Shown: piece by piece, positions 1 through 8,575 of the stretch | Layout: each line of letters starts with the position of its first letter | How positions within the stretch are numbered: the first letter of the stretch is position 1 | Assembly: GCA_938023895.1 (NCBI GenBank) | Contig: CALJDH010000061.1 | Coordinates: 1 to 25,560 of the forward strand | DNA from: an uncultured Aliiroseovarius sp. | Lineage (GTDB): Bacteria; Pseudomonadota; Alphaproteobacteria; Rhodobacterales; Rhodobacteraceae | Reading direction: 5' to 3' | DNA length: 25,560 nucleotides | The notes under the pieces: model-generated | What the model saw: the letters and a program-made list of their open reading frames with translations, nothing else | Databases searched by the model: none | Told to the model about the DNA's origin: nothing | Position numbers and translations under genes: made by a program

Positions 1-2
1 AT

Positions 3-2642
3 GAGAAAGACCATTCTAAGAAAAAGGAATTGGTGGCGGCCTTCAAAGCGAAATATGCTGCCCATCTGGACGTGCTTATCGACCCTGATCACCCAGACCT
101 CGGTCCCAAGAACAATCAAATCGTCCTTGCCTGGGGACGACTGAAAGACGGACGCGGCGACTTGTACAAACGTTTCGCAGCCGCACTGGGTACAGTCAAC
201 GCGCATGGTCACACGACAGTTTGCCAAGGCTCGTTGTATTTCACTTGTAAAGCCATCAGCGAGCAATACGTTGACGGAAAGTTTACCAACGGCCAGAAGT
301 TCTATTGGCAAGCCGATACGGAGAACGCCAGGTTCATACTTTTCGTGGGCGCTAACCTTTTCGAGGCCAATTACGGACCACCTAATCGCACTGTTCGACT
401 GACAAACAACCTAGCGACCGGGCGAACCAAGATCGCTGTGGCCGATCCGCGCTTCAGCAAGCTTGCTAGCAAAGCTTGGAAGTGGCTGCCCCTGAAGCCG
501 GGGACGGATGCCGCCGTCGCCCTGGCCATGATCCGCTGGATGATCGAGGAAAAACGTTACGACGCCAAGTTTTTGTCCTGCGCTAACAAGGCGGCGGCTT
601 TGGCATGCGGGGAAAACAGTTGGTGCAACGCCTCGTGGTTGGTGGCCATTCACGACGGCGTACCGGGGAAACTGGTCCGGGCCGCGGAGGTGAAGATCGA
701 CGGTCGGGCGTTAGCGGAACCGCAAACTCGGCCTACTGCGGACGGAAAAGGGCAATATGTGGAGAAGTTCCTCGTAGTGATGGTCGATGGAAAGCCTACC
801 GCCGTCGATCCCAACGACGAAAAGAATCCTGTGTTCGCTGACCTCTTCGTGAACACCAGCCTGCCGGACGGCACCCTCGTCAAAAGCGCCTTGCAAATCC
901 TCTACGAATCGGCTTGCCAGCACACCATAGCGGAATGGGCTGAATTGGCCGGCGTAAAAGAGGGCGATATCATCGCCGTGGCACGGGAATTGACTAGTTA
1001 TGGCAAAGCGGCGTGCGTGGACGTGCATCGAGGTCCGGCACAGCATACCAACGGATTCTACAACGTGCTGTGCTGGATGACATTGAACATGCTTCTTGGC
1101 AACTTCGATGCCAAAGGAGGGATGATCAAGGCTACCACCTGGGACACCAAGGGAAAGGGAAAACTGTTCGATCTGGAAGCCCACCCCAACAAAATCACGG
1201 CCTTCGGGATTAGTTCCATCCGCCATAATGTCGACTATGAAAAGACCACGCTTTTCTCGGGTTACCCGGCCAAGAGAAACTGGTATCCTCTCTCTAGCGA
1301 CGTGTATGAGGAAATCATCCCGTCGATTGGGGACGCCTATCCCTATCCGGTCAAGGTCTTGTTCATTTATATGGGGGCACCCAATTATGCACTTCCGGCG
1401 GGGCACACCAATACACAAATTCTGAGCGACACCGAGAAGTTGCCCCTGTATATTGCGGTGGACATCCTGATAGGCAGCACCTCGATGTATGCCGATTACA
1501 TTTTTCCGGACTTGAGTTTTCTGGAACGTTGGGAGTTTCAGGGCAGTCACCCCAATATACCGCAAAAGGTTCAACCTGTTCGTCAGCCGGTCATCGCGCC
1601 TATCCCGGAGGAATGTACGGTCTTCGGTCAGAAAATACCCATCAGCTTCGAAGCTTTGTTGTTGGCTATCGCGGAGCGACTGAATCTGCCGGGATTTGGG
1701 GAGGCAGCTTTCGGTGAGGGCTTGCCGTTGAGGCATCCCGACGACTTCTACTTGCGGGCGGTGGCGAATTTGGCATTCGGCGAGAAGCCGGATGGTTCGC
1801 AGAATGTGCCCGATGCCGATCAACGCGAGGTGGAGTCATTCCTTGCCGCCCGCCGACATTTGCCGGCCAGTGTATTCGACCCTGTGCGTTGGCGCAGTAT
1901 CGTCGGCGAAAAGATGTGGCCCAAGGTTGTGTACGTACTGTCTCGCGGCGGGCGCTTCGACGATTACGAAAAGGGTTACCGGGGCAATCGGGTGGCCAAC
2001 GCTTACGGCGCCTTGCTCAACCTCTATCAAGAGAAGACGGCATCCACTATTCACGCGGGCACAGGCCAGCATTACCCAGGGTATGCCTGTTATGTCCCAA
2101 TACGCTCGTTCGACGGTCGTGAGCCAGACGACTATCGCAAAGGCTATGAACTTGCATTGATTACGCATCGGGTGATCAGCCAGACTAAAAGCCGAACGAT
2201 CGCAAACCCCTGGTTGTCGGCTTTGATGCCCGAAAACGGAATATTGATCAACCCGCGCGATGCCGAGCGATTGGGTTTGGTTCACGGGCAGCATGTCAAG
2301 ATCACTAGTGCCACCAATGTCGAGGGGCAGTACGATCTAGGGGCGGCGGGCAGAAAACCGATAATCGGCAAACTGGTTGTTACGCAGACCATCCGGCCTG
2401 GCGTCATCAGTTTTGCTTTGGGATTCGGACACTGGGCTACCGGCGCCTCGGATGTGGAAATCGACGGTATTGTGATCCGCGGCGAAAAACGCCGCACCCT
2501 GGGAGTCCACGCCAACGCCGTAATGTGGACCGACCCGGTAGTGAAGAACACCTGCATGTTCGATCCGGTGGGCGGCAGTGTAAGCTTCTACGATACCTAC
2601 GTGAGACTCGAGCCTATCCGGGCTGGCACCTCCGGCAATTAA
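3..2642 (+). CDS. ttrA: Tetrathionate reductase-like molybdopterin oxidoreductase, catalytic subunit (5' end outside window)
   Basis: This is the C-terminal part of a large molybdenum enzyme of the DMSO reductase superfamily. The frame is open from the first bases of the window, so the true start, the expected signal peptide and the N-terminal 4Fe-4S cysteine cluster lie upstream; 879 residues are visible. Numbered from the TTG at 30, the segment VCQGSLYFTCK (64-74) followed by FYWQADTENA and GANLFEANYGPP looks like the TtrA branch, with Cys65 near where the Mo ligand would be expected. A C-terminal molybdopterin dinucleotide-binding domain is suggested by NGILINPRDAERLGL and HGQHVKI. TtrA reduces tetrathionate to thiosulfate in the periplasm with an iron-sulfur partner TtrB and membrane anchor TtrC, neither of which is seen here; they could lie upstream. 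An arsenate- or polysulfide-type reductase is the main alternative. The superfamily is near certain, the substrate only likely. Confidence 0.8.
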   Translation, partial: EKDHSKKKELVAAFKAKYAAHLDVLIDPDHPDLGPKNNQIVLAWGRLKDGRGDLYKRFAAALGTVNAHGHTTVCQGSLYFTCKAISEQYVDGKFTNGQKFYWQADTENARFILFVGANLFEANYGPPNRTVRLTNNLATGRTKIAVADPRFSKLASKAWKWLPLKPGTDAAVALAMIRWMIEEKRYDAKFLSCANKAAALACGENSWCNASWLVAIHDGVPGKLVRAAEVKIDGRALAEPQTRPTADGKGQYVEKFLVVMVDGKPTAVDPNDEKNPVFADLFVNTSLPDGTLVKSALQILYESACQHTIAEWAELAGVKEGDIIAVARELTSYGKAACVDVHRGPAQHTNGFYNVLCWMTLNMLLGNFDAKGGMIKATTWDTKGKGKLFDLEAHPNKITAFGISSIRHNVDYEKTTLFSGYPAKRNWYPLSSDVYEEIIPSIGDAYPYPVKVLFIYMGAPNYALPAGHTNTQILSDTEKLPLYIAVDILIGSTSMYADYIFPDLSFLERWEFQGSHPNIPQKVQPVRQPVIAPIPEECTVFGQKIPISFEALLLAIAERLNLPGFGEAAFGEGLPLRHPDDFYLRAVANLAFGEKPDGSQNVPDADQREVESFLAARRHLPASVFDPVRWRSIVGEKMWPKVVYVLSRGGRFDDYEKGYRGNRVANAYGALLNLYQEKTASTIHAGTGQHYPGYACYVPIRSFDGREPDDYRKGYELALITHRVISQTKSRTIANPWLSALMPENGILINPRDAERLGLVHGQHVKITSATNVEGQYDLGAAGRKPIIGKLVVTQTIRPGVISFALGFGHWATGASDVEIDGIVIRGEKRRTLGVHANAVMWTDPVVKNTCMFDPVGGSVSFYDTYVRLEPIRAGTSGN

Positions 2643-2660
2643 CTCCGCCTTCCTCTGCTG

Positions 2661-2689
2661 CTAGAGAACCATTTACTTCTAGAGAACCA
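2661..2689. repeat. 11-base direct repeat, two copies 18 bases apart
   Basis: CTAGAGAACCA occurs at 2661-2671 and again, identical, at 2679-2689. It lies just after the stop codon of the molybdopterin oxidoreductase. It could be a binding-site pair or chance; function unknown. Confidence 0.6.
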
Positions 2690-2740
2690 ACGGCGCTGCA
2701 ATTGCGGTGCTTCCAAAGGCTCTGCTTAGCTCAAGCGTGC

Positions 2741-2778
2741 AACCGGCGGCGGCTACGGCAACTGGCGGCGGCTACGGC
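2741..2778. repeat. Tandem repeat, 19-base unit, two copies
   Basis: AAC(C/T)GGCGGCGGCTACGGC is repeated at 2741-2759 and 2760-2778 with a single difference. The period of 19 is not a multiple of three, which argues against a coding Gly-Tyr repeat. Confidence 0.65.
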
Positions 2779-3461
2779 GGCCGATACCTACGGCAAGCCG
2801 CTATCCACCAAGCATCGCTCATACTCGTTTAGATTGTGGTCTGTTTGAAATGCCTGGCGGGGTTGCGTTAGCGAGTGTTAGCAGGCAGATTCCACGCTAT
2901 CGCCGTATGCTTTTTTAGGCCGCTTGTTGTTGGAGCAGGCCCTATTGCCCAGCTAAAAAAGTCAGTGGACCAAGAGGTCACTTGAGCTAGTCCGCGCAGC
3001 ACAGGCACGGCATCGATTCTTAGCCTAGCGGCGCCATCAATCCCGACAGCTTTCCGCCCGAGCTTCACTTTTCGTCCGATTACTAGCATTTCCGTTCTCG
3101 CTGGTGACCATCGCGGTTAGAAGGCAAACAGTCCCTAACAATTAAAGCCCTCTGGCGGGCGATAAGCCGAAAGTGTATCATTCTACTAAGGCAGCCGGCG
3201 GTCGCAGGGGTGTGCCATGCTGAAGCGCTGATCGATCGGTGCCGCGCGGCGCAGAACCAACCGCCTTAGTAGCAAATTGTTTGCTCGGCGGTGTGTCTTG
3301 TTGCCGTGCGGGACTGCGGCAAGCGGAAGGAATAGCTTTACCTCGGGTTGCGGTTTGCCTCTCCGGCGGTATTGATGCCCAGAGCTACATTGGCGCCGGC
3401 GGCACGTCGGGCCTGACTGAAACAAGTACAAGAAAATATTCCCGATCGGGGCGGCTTTTTC

Positions 3462-3467
3462 AGGAGG
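3462..3467 (+). promoter_or_regulatory. Ribosome binding site AGGAGG
   Basis: A perfect AGGAGG lies 7 bases before the ATG at 3475. It decides the start of the following gene; an in-frame TTG at 3469 is too close to this site to be the start. Confidence 0.8.
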
Positions 3468-3474
3468 CTTGTTC

Positions 3475-4011
3475 ATGCCCAAGATGCTAAAGCGTAATCC
3501 GTTGGTCTGGTTGTTCATTGGGGTAATAGCGGGGTTGGTGCTGTCGGGTGTTTGGCCGGAAACGCCTCTACGGGCGGTGGCCACCGACAGAATCGACACC
3601 TTCGCCGTAGCCACCGGCCCGGTGGACGAAGATGCGGAGGCCGTTTTCTTCCTCGATTTCCTCACCGGCGACTTGAGAGCTGTGGTGCTCAGCAGGAACA
3701 CAGGCAAGTTCACCTCGTTCTTTACCTACAACGTGCTACAAGACCTGGGCATAGACCCTGCGAAAAACCCACGGTTTATGATGGTGACGGGAATGGCCAA
3801 TTTGCGGCGTGGGCCAGGGCACTCGGGCGTAGCCAGGTGCGCTGTGTACATTGCCGAAGTGACGACCGGAAAGGTGGCGGCATACACATTGCCTTGGACG
3901 CCGCAAGCCCACTTGACCGGCGCTAAAGCGCCTTTTATCCCGCTAGATGTGACACGCTTCCGCGCGGCAGCCGGACCGGCCGTGGGCACGATTCCCGGTG
4001 GCACAAATTAG
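3475..4011 (+). CDS. Membrane-anchored conserved hypothetical protein, 178 aa
   Basis: The protein has a short basic N-terminus (MPKMLKRNP) and one hydrophobic segment (about residues 10-26, LVWLFIGVIAGLVLSGV). A soluble domain of about 145 residues follows and should face the periplasm. That domain has strand-rich stretches such as AVFFLDFLTGDLRAVVL and CAVYIAEVTTGKVAAYTLPW, the latter resembling a propeller-like repeat, but there is no recognisable catalytic motif. Proteins of this look are familiar as unknown planctomycete proteins; that is recollection, not a search result. The gene precedes thiS and thiG on the same strand, but a terminator-like hairpin lies between, so a shared role in thiamine synthesis is not implied. 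Start chosen from the perfect AGGAGG upstream. Function unknown. Confidence 0.8.
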   Translation: MPKMLKRNPLVWLFIGVIAGLVLSGVWPETPLRAVATDRIDTFAVATGPVDEDAEAVFFLDFLTGDLRAVVLSRNTGKFTSFFTYNVLQDLGIDPAKNPRFMMVTGMANLRRGPGHSGVARCAVYIAEVTTGKVAAYTLPWTPQAHLTGAKAPFIPLDVTRFRAAAGPAVGTIPGGTN

Positions 4012-4071
4012 CCGTTAAGTAGTTGGTTTAACCGAGGACGTGTGGGCACAGTCTTTGGCCGGGGCCGGGCT

Positions 4072-4099
4072 AGCGCTGGACTGCGCCACCAGCGCTTTT
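4072..4099 (+). terminator. Putative intrinsic terminator
   Basis: A perfect 8-bp stem AGCGCTGG (4072-4079) pairs with CCAGCGCT (4089-4096) around a 9-base loop and runs into TTTT (4096-4099). It lies 60 bases after the stop of the unknown membrane protein and 46 bases before thiS. The T-tract is short, so termination may be partial. Confidence 0.55.
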
Positions 4100-4145
4100 C
4101 GGTGACGTTTTTTCCGCTGCGTTGTTTCAAGCGGTGAACAGTTGC

Positions 4146-4346
4146 ATGGCAATCACCGTCAATGGCCAGTCGCGCCAGGTTCCTGAGGGAACGACGCTGG
4201 CCGCGCTGTTGGAGCAATTAGGACTGGCCGGCCGACCGCTGGCCGTCGAGGTGAACCTGCAATTGATTCCCCGGCAACAGCACGAGGATTATCGGCTTCA
4301 GCCGGGCGATCGGGTGGAAATAGTTACTCTTGTGGGCGGCGGATGA
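4146..4346 (+). CDS. thiS: Sulfur carrier protein ThiS
   Basis: This 66-residue ubiquitin-like protein carries sulfur as a C-terminal thiocarboxylate to ThiG for making the thiazole ring of thiamine, in the cytoplasm. The start MAITVNGQ, the middle segment TLAALLEQLGL and the C-terminal end RVEIVTLVGGG match the family, including the terminal Gly-Gly that is adenylated and thiolated. An in-frame TTG at 4122 would add eight residues not expected in the family, so the ATG at 4146 was chosen. No strong Shine-Dalgarno is visible; GGTGAA lies close upstream. thiG follows after 116 bases. No thiF, thiH or thiO is in the window, so the adenylating and glycine-oxidising partners must be encoded elsewhere. 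Confidence 0.93.
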   Translation: MAITVNGQSRQVPEGTTLAALLEQLGLAGRPLAVEVNLQLIPRQQHEDYRLQPGDRVEIVTLVGGG

Positions 4347-4462
4347 GCGGCATGCTTGGCGGATAGCGGTGTGCCTGCCCGGTTCTGCGTCCTGCTGACA
4401 CGCGCTGCGCCACCACTAAAAAGCCGCCTCGTCTGCTACCTTGTTCTGCCAGGGATACAGCT

Positions 4463-5293
4463 ATGCTCGAAAACGACTTGCTGCGTATTGGTTCATACCA
4501 GTTCTCCAGTCGGTTGATTGTCGGCACCGGCAAGTACGCCAGCTACGAGCTGATGCGCCAGGCGCTGGACCTGTCTGGCGCGGAGTGCATCACTGTGGCC
4601 GTCCGCCGCGAACGGCTGATCGACTCCAGCGGCAAGAACCTTCTGGATTACATCGACACGAACCGTTACACCATCTTGCCCAACACCGCGGGCTGTTACA
4701 CGGCCGAGGACGCCATCCGCGTCGCCCGGCTAGGGCGCGAAATACTCCAACAACTCGGCAATCCCGGGGCCAAGTGGGTGAAGCTAGAAGTGCTAGGCGA
4801 CCCGAAGACACTGTTGCCCGACCCCGTGGCCACCTTGGAAGCGACCGAGCGGCTGGTGGCCGAGGGCTTTCAAGTGCTGGTCTATACCACCGACGACCCG
4901 GTGATTGCCAAACGGCTCAAACAGGCTGGGGCCACTAGCGTGATGCCGGCCGGCAGCCCGATTGGTTCCGGGCAGGGCATACTCAACCCGAATGCCATCC
5001 GCATTTGTCTCGAGTATCTTAAAGACGGCGACCCTGACTACCCGGTGATTGTCGATGCCGGCGTAGGCACCGCCAGCGACGTGACCATTGCCATGGAGCT
5101 GGGCGTGGATGGGGTGCTGCTAAACACCGGCATCGCCCACGCCAAAGACCCGCTGCGGATGGCCCGAGCGATGCGGCTGGCGGCCGAGTCGGGCCGGCTA
5201 GCGTACTTGGCCGGCCGCATTCCCAAGCGGCTATACGCCACCGCCAGCAGCCCGCTGGAAGGCACGATCGCCCCGGCCCACTCTCGGCAGTGA
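4463..5293 (+). CDS. thiG: Thiazole synthase ThiG
   Basis: ThiG condenses 1-deoxy-D-xylulose 5-phosphate, dehydroglycine and sulfur from ThiS-thiocarboxylate to give the thiazole phosphate of thiamine. The 276-residue length is usual for this TIM-barrel enzyme. The Schiff-base lysine is expected in the WVKLEV motif (Lys107). The phosphate-binding part is represented by [13 protein letters not shown] and by [10 protein letters not shown], followed by [20 protein letters not shown]-like site AGGGA at 4451-4455 stands 7 bases before the ATG. The C-terminus ([14 protein letters not shown]) is typical of the bacterial form. The 116-base gap to thiS contains no TPP riboswitch that could be recognised. 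The pair is probably one transcription unit. Confidence 0.96.
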   Translation: MLENDLLRIGSYQFSSRLIVGTGKYASYELMRQALDLSGAECITVAVRRERLIDSSGKNLLDYIDTNRYTILPNTAGCYTAEDAIRVARLGREILQQLGNPGAKWVKLEVLGDPKTLLPDPVATLEATERLVAEGFQVLVYTTDDPVIAKRLKQAGATSVMPAGSPIGSGQGILNPNAIRICLEYLKDGDPDYPVIVDAGVGTASDVTIAMELGVDGVLLNTGIAHAKDPLRMARAMRLAAESGRLAYLAGRIPKRLYATASSPLEGTIAPAHSRQ

Positions 5294-5656
5294 GGAGAAC
5301 AGTCGTTCTCGAATCTTGTCCGGGAACCGTGGCCTCGATACTGTGAATCATGCGGGACTGAAGCACTGCCCACGCGAGGACTCGCCAATGTGCCTTTATC
5401 GGCAATGCCTGGGCACTGTGGACTGTTGCCACGCTGCGCGCTCCGCGTTCGTCGCCCCGGCCGATGGGCCAGCGCTTTTCGAGAACTTCGGCGGCAAATG
5501 GGTTGGCAGTGCGTTGAGTAGGCCAGCCATATTTCACTGCCGGTGCGCGCGATCGAATCGGACGGCGCCCACGCACCTTGGGCGACGTCGGTTGGCTTGA
5601 ACAACCGATCGGCTGGTACCATACCGCGGCCGAGTGTGACAACGAGTTGTTAGAGT
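5294..5656. other. Convergent intergenic region, 363 bases
   Basis: This separates the + strand thiG from the end of the - strand carbohydrate cluster. It contains a 6-bp stem with a 4-base loop (GAGAAC-AGTC-GTTCTC, 5295-5310) right after the thiG stop, and a small palindrome ACAAC-GA-GTTGT (5639-5650) just beyond the stop of the - strand gene. Neither is followed by a T-tract, so neither is called as an intrinsic terminator. A 94-codon open frame here lacks a ribosome site and any recognisable motif. Confidence 0.5.
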
Positions 5657-7063
5657 TTAGCGGACTCCCAGCGCGCGGAGTTCGGCGTCCCACGGCTTGC
5701 GGTACGGGCGGACGAGCATGGCGGCCGCTTCCGCATCACCGATGATCTCCTCCTTTTCCGCATCCCAAAAGATTTTTCGGCCGGTGCGCAGCGAAATGTT
5801 AGCCAGGTGGCAGGCCGTGGCTACACGATGGCTGCTTTCCAAATCGGCGATCGGTTCCTTGCGCGACTTGACGCAATCGAGGAAATTGCGCACGTGGCCG
5901 ACGTACTGTTCAGTCCAGCTTGTGGCCGCATCCTTGTGCGGTTCGGTCCAGAAGCTTGGTTCCTCCGGCGTAACCTGTGGGCCACCGACGGGGTGCCCGC
6001 CGAAGATCCGTCCCACCACGTTAAGTGGGTTTTCTTTCTTGTCGGGGATGATTTCGTAGTAGTCGCGCGTCAGGGGCATGGTGCCTCGCGTGCCGCAGAA
6101 GCGCACGGCCCCCATGCTGGCGTCGCTGGCCGAAGCGGCGGCCTCCCGCCATTGGCAGTACACGGTAAAATCGGGGTATTCTAGAAGCACGTCCTGCGTG
6201 TCGGGCGTCTCGCAATTGTCTTTCAGGAAGCGGCGCCCGCCGATGCTCGTGACCGACTTCGGCCCTTTAAGTCCCAAGAGCCAATAGACCACATCGAGCG
6301 AGTGCTGGCCAAGGTTCGTCATCTGGCCGCCCGAGTAGTCCCAAAACCAGCGAAAATGATATATCCCGCGGTTGGGATTGTACGGTCGCATCGGCGCCGG
6401 GCCTAGAAACATGTCCCAGTCGAGTTCCGGCGGCGGCGGGCCATCCGGCGGGTTGCCGAAGCCGGGCATAAGGTTGCGGCAGAAGATGATCTCCACGCCG
6501 ACGATCTGGCCGATCTTGCCGGCGCGAATCGCCTCGCCTGCACGCCGCACGTGACTGCCGGAGCGTGCCTGCACGCCCACCTGAACTACGCGCTTGTACC
6601 GCCGGGCCACATCGACCATCCATCGGCCTTCGCGGACGAACAGCGTGAGTGGCTTTTCGACGTACACATCTTTGCCGGCCGCGCAGGCCATCATCGTTTG
6701 CAGGGCGTGCCAGTGATCGGGTGTGGCCACAATTACCGCATCTATCTCCTTGCGGTCGAGCAGTTTACGGAAGTCGCGGTACTGGGCAATCTGCCTGCCG
6801 GCCGCTGCCGCCGCTGCCGCCAGACGCGGTTGATACACATCCGACACCGCGACGATCTCGGCGTCGGGCTGAGCCATCACGTGTCGCAGATGTACTTGGC
6901 CGACTAGTCCATAGCCGATCAGCCCAACGCCGATCCGCTCATTCGCGCCGTAGGCTCGGCTCCATGCAGCCGCAGTCAAGGCGGTAGCCGCTCCGGCACG
7001 TACAAACCAGCGCCGAGTGATCGCTTGATGGACGCCATAGTCAGTTCGCGGGTTCTTTTTCAT
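5657..7063 (-). CDS. Tat-exported Gfo/Idh/MocA family oxidoreductase
   Basis: This 468-residue protein is an NAD(P)-dependent sugar or inositol dehydrogenase-type enzyme that should act in the periplasm. It begins with a twin-arginine signal (TRRWFV, Arg17-Arg18, then an Ala-rich hydrophobic stretch ending near AYGA). The Rossmann glycine motif is IGYGLVG (about 49-55), the family EKP motif is at about 136-138, and the later G-Q-H-x-x-D motif (NLGQHSLD) carries the probable active-site His. The C-terminal alpha/beta domain includes RGIYHFRWFWDYSGGQ. Two ATGs in tandem are possible starts; the second, at 7063, is 7 bases from GGAG and was chosen (the other is 7066). It is the last gene of the - strand cluster, 151 bases after a paralogue. 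Exact substrate cannot be told from sequence. Confidence 0.9.
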   Translation of the reverse strand: MKKNPRTDYGVHQAITRRWFVRAGAATALTAAAWSRAYGANERIGVGLIGYGLVGQVHLRHVMAQPDAEIVAVSDVYQPRLAAAAAAAGRQIAQYRDFRKLLDRKEIDAVIVATPDHWHALQTMMACAAGKDVYVEKPLTLFVREGRWMVDVARRYKRVVQVGVQARSGSHVRRAGEAIRAGKIGQIVGVEIIFCRNLMPGFGNPPDGPPPPELDWDMFLGPAPMRPYNPNRGIYHFRWFWDYSGGQMTNLGQHSLDVVYWLLGLKGPKSVTSIGGRRFLKDNCETPDTQDVLLEYPDFTVYCQWREAAASASDASMGAVRFCGTRGTMPLTRDYYEIIPDKKENPLNVVGRIFGGHPVGGPQVTPEEPSFWTEPHKDAATSWTEQYVGHVRNFLDCVKSRKEPIADLESSHRVATACHLANISLRTGRKIFWDAEKEEIIGDAEAAAMLVRPYRKPWDAELRALGVR

Positions 7064-7115
7064 CATCAGTCTCCAATCGGGCAAAAGACAGGTTTATTGG
7101 TTGCTCGTACGCTTA

Positions 7116-7204
7116 GAGCCTCTAACAAAACGACCTTTCCTACCACTGTATAACTTGCACGCCTTTAGCCAAACCTTTTTGAGGTGCTGTTTTGTTAGGC
7201 CCTC
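7116..7204. repeat. Inverted repeat, 89 bases end to end, possible MITE or IS relic
   Basis: CTAACAAAAC at 7122-7131 is perfectly inverted as GTTTTGTTAG at 7189-7198. The outer flanks continue imperfectly (GAGCCT at 7116-7121, GCCCTC at 7199-7204) and an ACCT/AGGT pairing continues inside. The spacer of 57 bases is AT-richer than the flanking genes and shows no coding motif. It lies between two oxidoreductase genes. The ends resemble insertion-sequence termini, but no target duplication was identified. A long-loop RNA hairpin is the alternative. Confidence 0.55.
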
Positions 7205-7214
7205 TTTGACGCCA

Positions 7215-8507
7215 TCACGAGAGTTGGGGAAGCTGCCAGCCGTCGCGCCGTGGGCGGTCGAGCAGCTTGTTGGCTTCGTCGTCGCCCACGAATACCTCTT
7301 TCTGAGGATCCCAGCGGAGGCGCCGGCCGAGTTGCCGAGTGATGACCAACAGTTGGCACAGCGTGGCGGTGCGGTGTCCGATCTCGACGTCGGCTGTCGG
7401 TTTTTCGCGCGACATGATGCAGTCGAACCAGTTCTGAACGTGCCCCCGGCAGATCCACCCCTCGCCCTCCCATTGCCGGGCCAATGCCGGGTCGGGCGGG
7501 TGCTTGATGAAGTCCGGTGGGTTAGTAGTGAACTTGTTGCGGTTGATCTCCATCTTGGCCTCGGAACCAACGAACACACCGCCCAACCGAGGCCCGCGGT
7601 ATGGTTCCTCGTCGGGAAAGCTTAGCCGTACTTCGACGCCGTTGGCATAACGAAAACGAAGCCGTGCCGCTGGGCCTTCCTCGATCGGCCACAACTCGAC
7701 AGGGCCTGTTTCGTCCATCCCCAGAGCATACTGCACCATGTCGAATGCGTGGGAACCCAACCCCGTCAACTGCCCATTCGAGTAGTCGCGCCACTGGCCC
7801 CACCAACCGCCGACCTTGTCGGTCCAATGGGCAAAAAGGCGGCGGTTGAATGGGCGGGCGGGCGCCGGGCCTTGCCAGAGGTCCCAATCAAGTCCATCGG
7901 GGATCGGCTCGGCGGGCAAGCCCTCCGCCGGATAGGCCAAGGGGCCCTTGAAATTGACGCATTCCACGACGCGAACCTTTCCGATGCCGCCGCCACGCAC
8001 GAATTCGCACGCAAAGCGGTTCATCTCCATCGTACGCTGCTGGGTTCCGGTCTGAACCACCCGCCCGTACTTTCTGGCGGTGGTGACCAGCGCACGGCCT
8101 TCGCGGATGTAGAGCGACAAAGGCTTTTCTACATAGACGTCCTTGCCCGCCTGGCACGCGAGCATCGCAGCCAGCACGTGATGGTGGTCGCATGTGGCGA
8201 CGATCACCGCGTCCAAGTCCTTTCGCTCGATCAGCTTGCGATAGTCCTGAAAAACCGCCCACTCCGCCTTATGCTCGCGCATAGTCGCGGCTGTCTTGCG
8301 CTGGTCGGCGTCACAGATTGCCGCCACGCGGCCCGCGGGCGGGATGTTCTGGAGCATCTGGTTGCCACGCTGTCCCATGCCGATAATCGCCAGCACGATC
8401 CGCTGGTTGGCGCCCGGCGTCGCTGCCGAACCGAGCACATCGCTGCGCACAAATAGCGGCGCAACGGCCACCACACCACACGATCGAAGAAAACTTCGCC
8501 GTTTCAT
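7215..8507 (-). CDS. Tat-exported Gfo/Idh/MocA family oxidoreductase (second copy)
   Basis: This 430-residue protein belongs to the same family as the gene downstream of it but is clearly diverged, so the pair are not a recent duplication. It opens with a compact twin-arginine signal (KRRSFL at 2-7). The nucleotide-binding motif is IGMGQRG (42-48), EKP is at 127-129 in DVYVEKPLSLYIREG, and GLGSHAFD holds the family His and Asp. The family oxidises or epimerises sugars and inositols with NAD(P); Tat export of a folded, cofactor-loaded enzyme has precedent in Zymomonas glucose-fructose oxidoreductase. The ribosome site GGGAGC stands 6 bases before the ATG. The aldo/keto reductase gene ends 68 bases upstream, consistent with one operon. 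Substrate unknown. Confidence 0.9.
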   Translation of the reverse strand: MKRRSFLRSCGVVAVAPLFVRSDVLGSAATPGANQRIVLAIIGMGQRGNQMLQNIPPAGRVAAICDADQRKTAATMREHKAEWAVFQDYRKLIERKDLDAVIVATCDHHHVLAAMLACQAGKDVYVEKPLSLYIREGRALVTTARKYGRVVQTGTQQRTMEMNRFACEFVRGGGIGKVRVVECVNFKGPLAYPAEGLPAEPIPDGLDWDLWQGPAPARPFNRRLFAHWTDKVGGWWGQWRDYSNGQLTGLGSHAFDMVQYALGMDETGPVELWPIEEGPAARLRFRYANGVEVRLSFPDEEPYRGPRLGGVFVGSEAKMEINRNKFTTNPPDFIKHPPDPALARQWEGEGWICRGHVQNWFDCIMSREKPTADVEIGHRTATLCQLLVITRQLGRRLRWDPQKEVFVGDDEANKLLDRPRRDGWQLPQLS

Positions 8508-8575
8508 AATGATGCTCCCATCTACGAAAAACTGCGGGCAACGGGTGAACTACCTCGCCGGGCGTCGTCCGGCGC

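Larger units (their letters stand above)
2643..3474. other. Intergenic stretch of 832 bases without a convincing gene
   Basis: Short open frames occur on both strands, but none has a good ribosome site, recognisable protein motif or planctomycete-like composition. The stretch holds two short repeats near its left end and a strong ribosome binding site at its right end. No riboswitch, tRNA or clear transposase remnant was seen. A promoter for the following + strand gene should lie here but no confident -35/-10 pair could be picked out. Confidence 0.5.

Noticed and set aside
711..1823. Long - strand open frame of 370 codons inside the molybdopterin oxidoreductase
   Set aside because: It is antisense to a gene with clear family motifs, and its translation is Arg/Gly/His-rich without motifs; a typical shadow frame.
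2868..3089. 73-codon - strand frame as a transposase fragment
   Set aside because: No DDE or helix-turn-helix motif, no terminal repeats around it, and no ribosome site.
2643..4145. Possible TPP (thiamine) riboswitch ahead of thiS
   Set aside because: The conserved CUGAGA and the later A-CCUGAUCUGG-type segments of the THI element were looked for upstream of thiS and between thiS and thiG and not found.
5295..5310. Hairpin GAGAAC-AGTC-GTTCTC after thiG as an intrinsic terminator
   Set aside because: The stem is only 6 bp with moderate GC and is followed by GAATCTTGTC rather than a T-tract, so it is mentioned only within the gap description.
5316..5600. 94-codon + strand frame in the convergent gap after thiG
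   Set aside because: No Shine-Dalgarno site, Cys- and Arg-rich translation without a motif, and no sign of a promoter.
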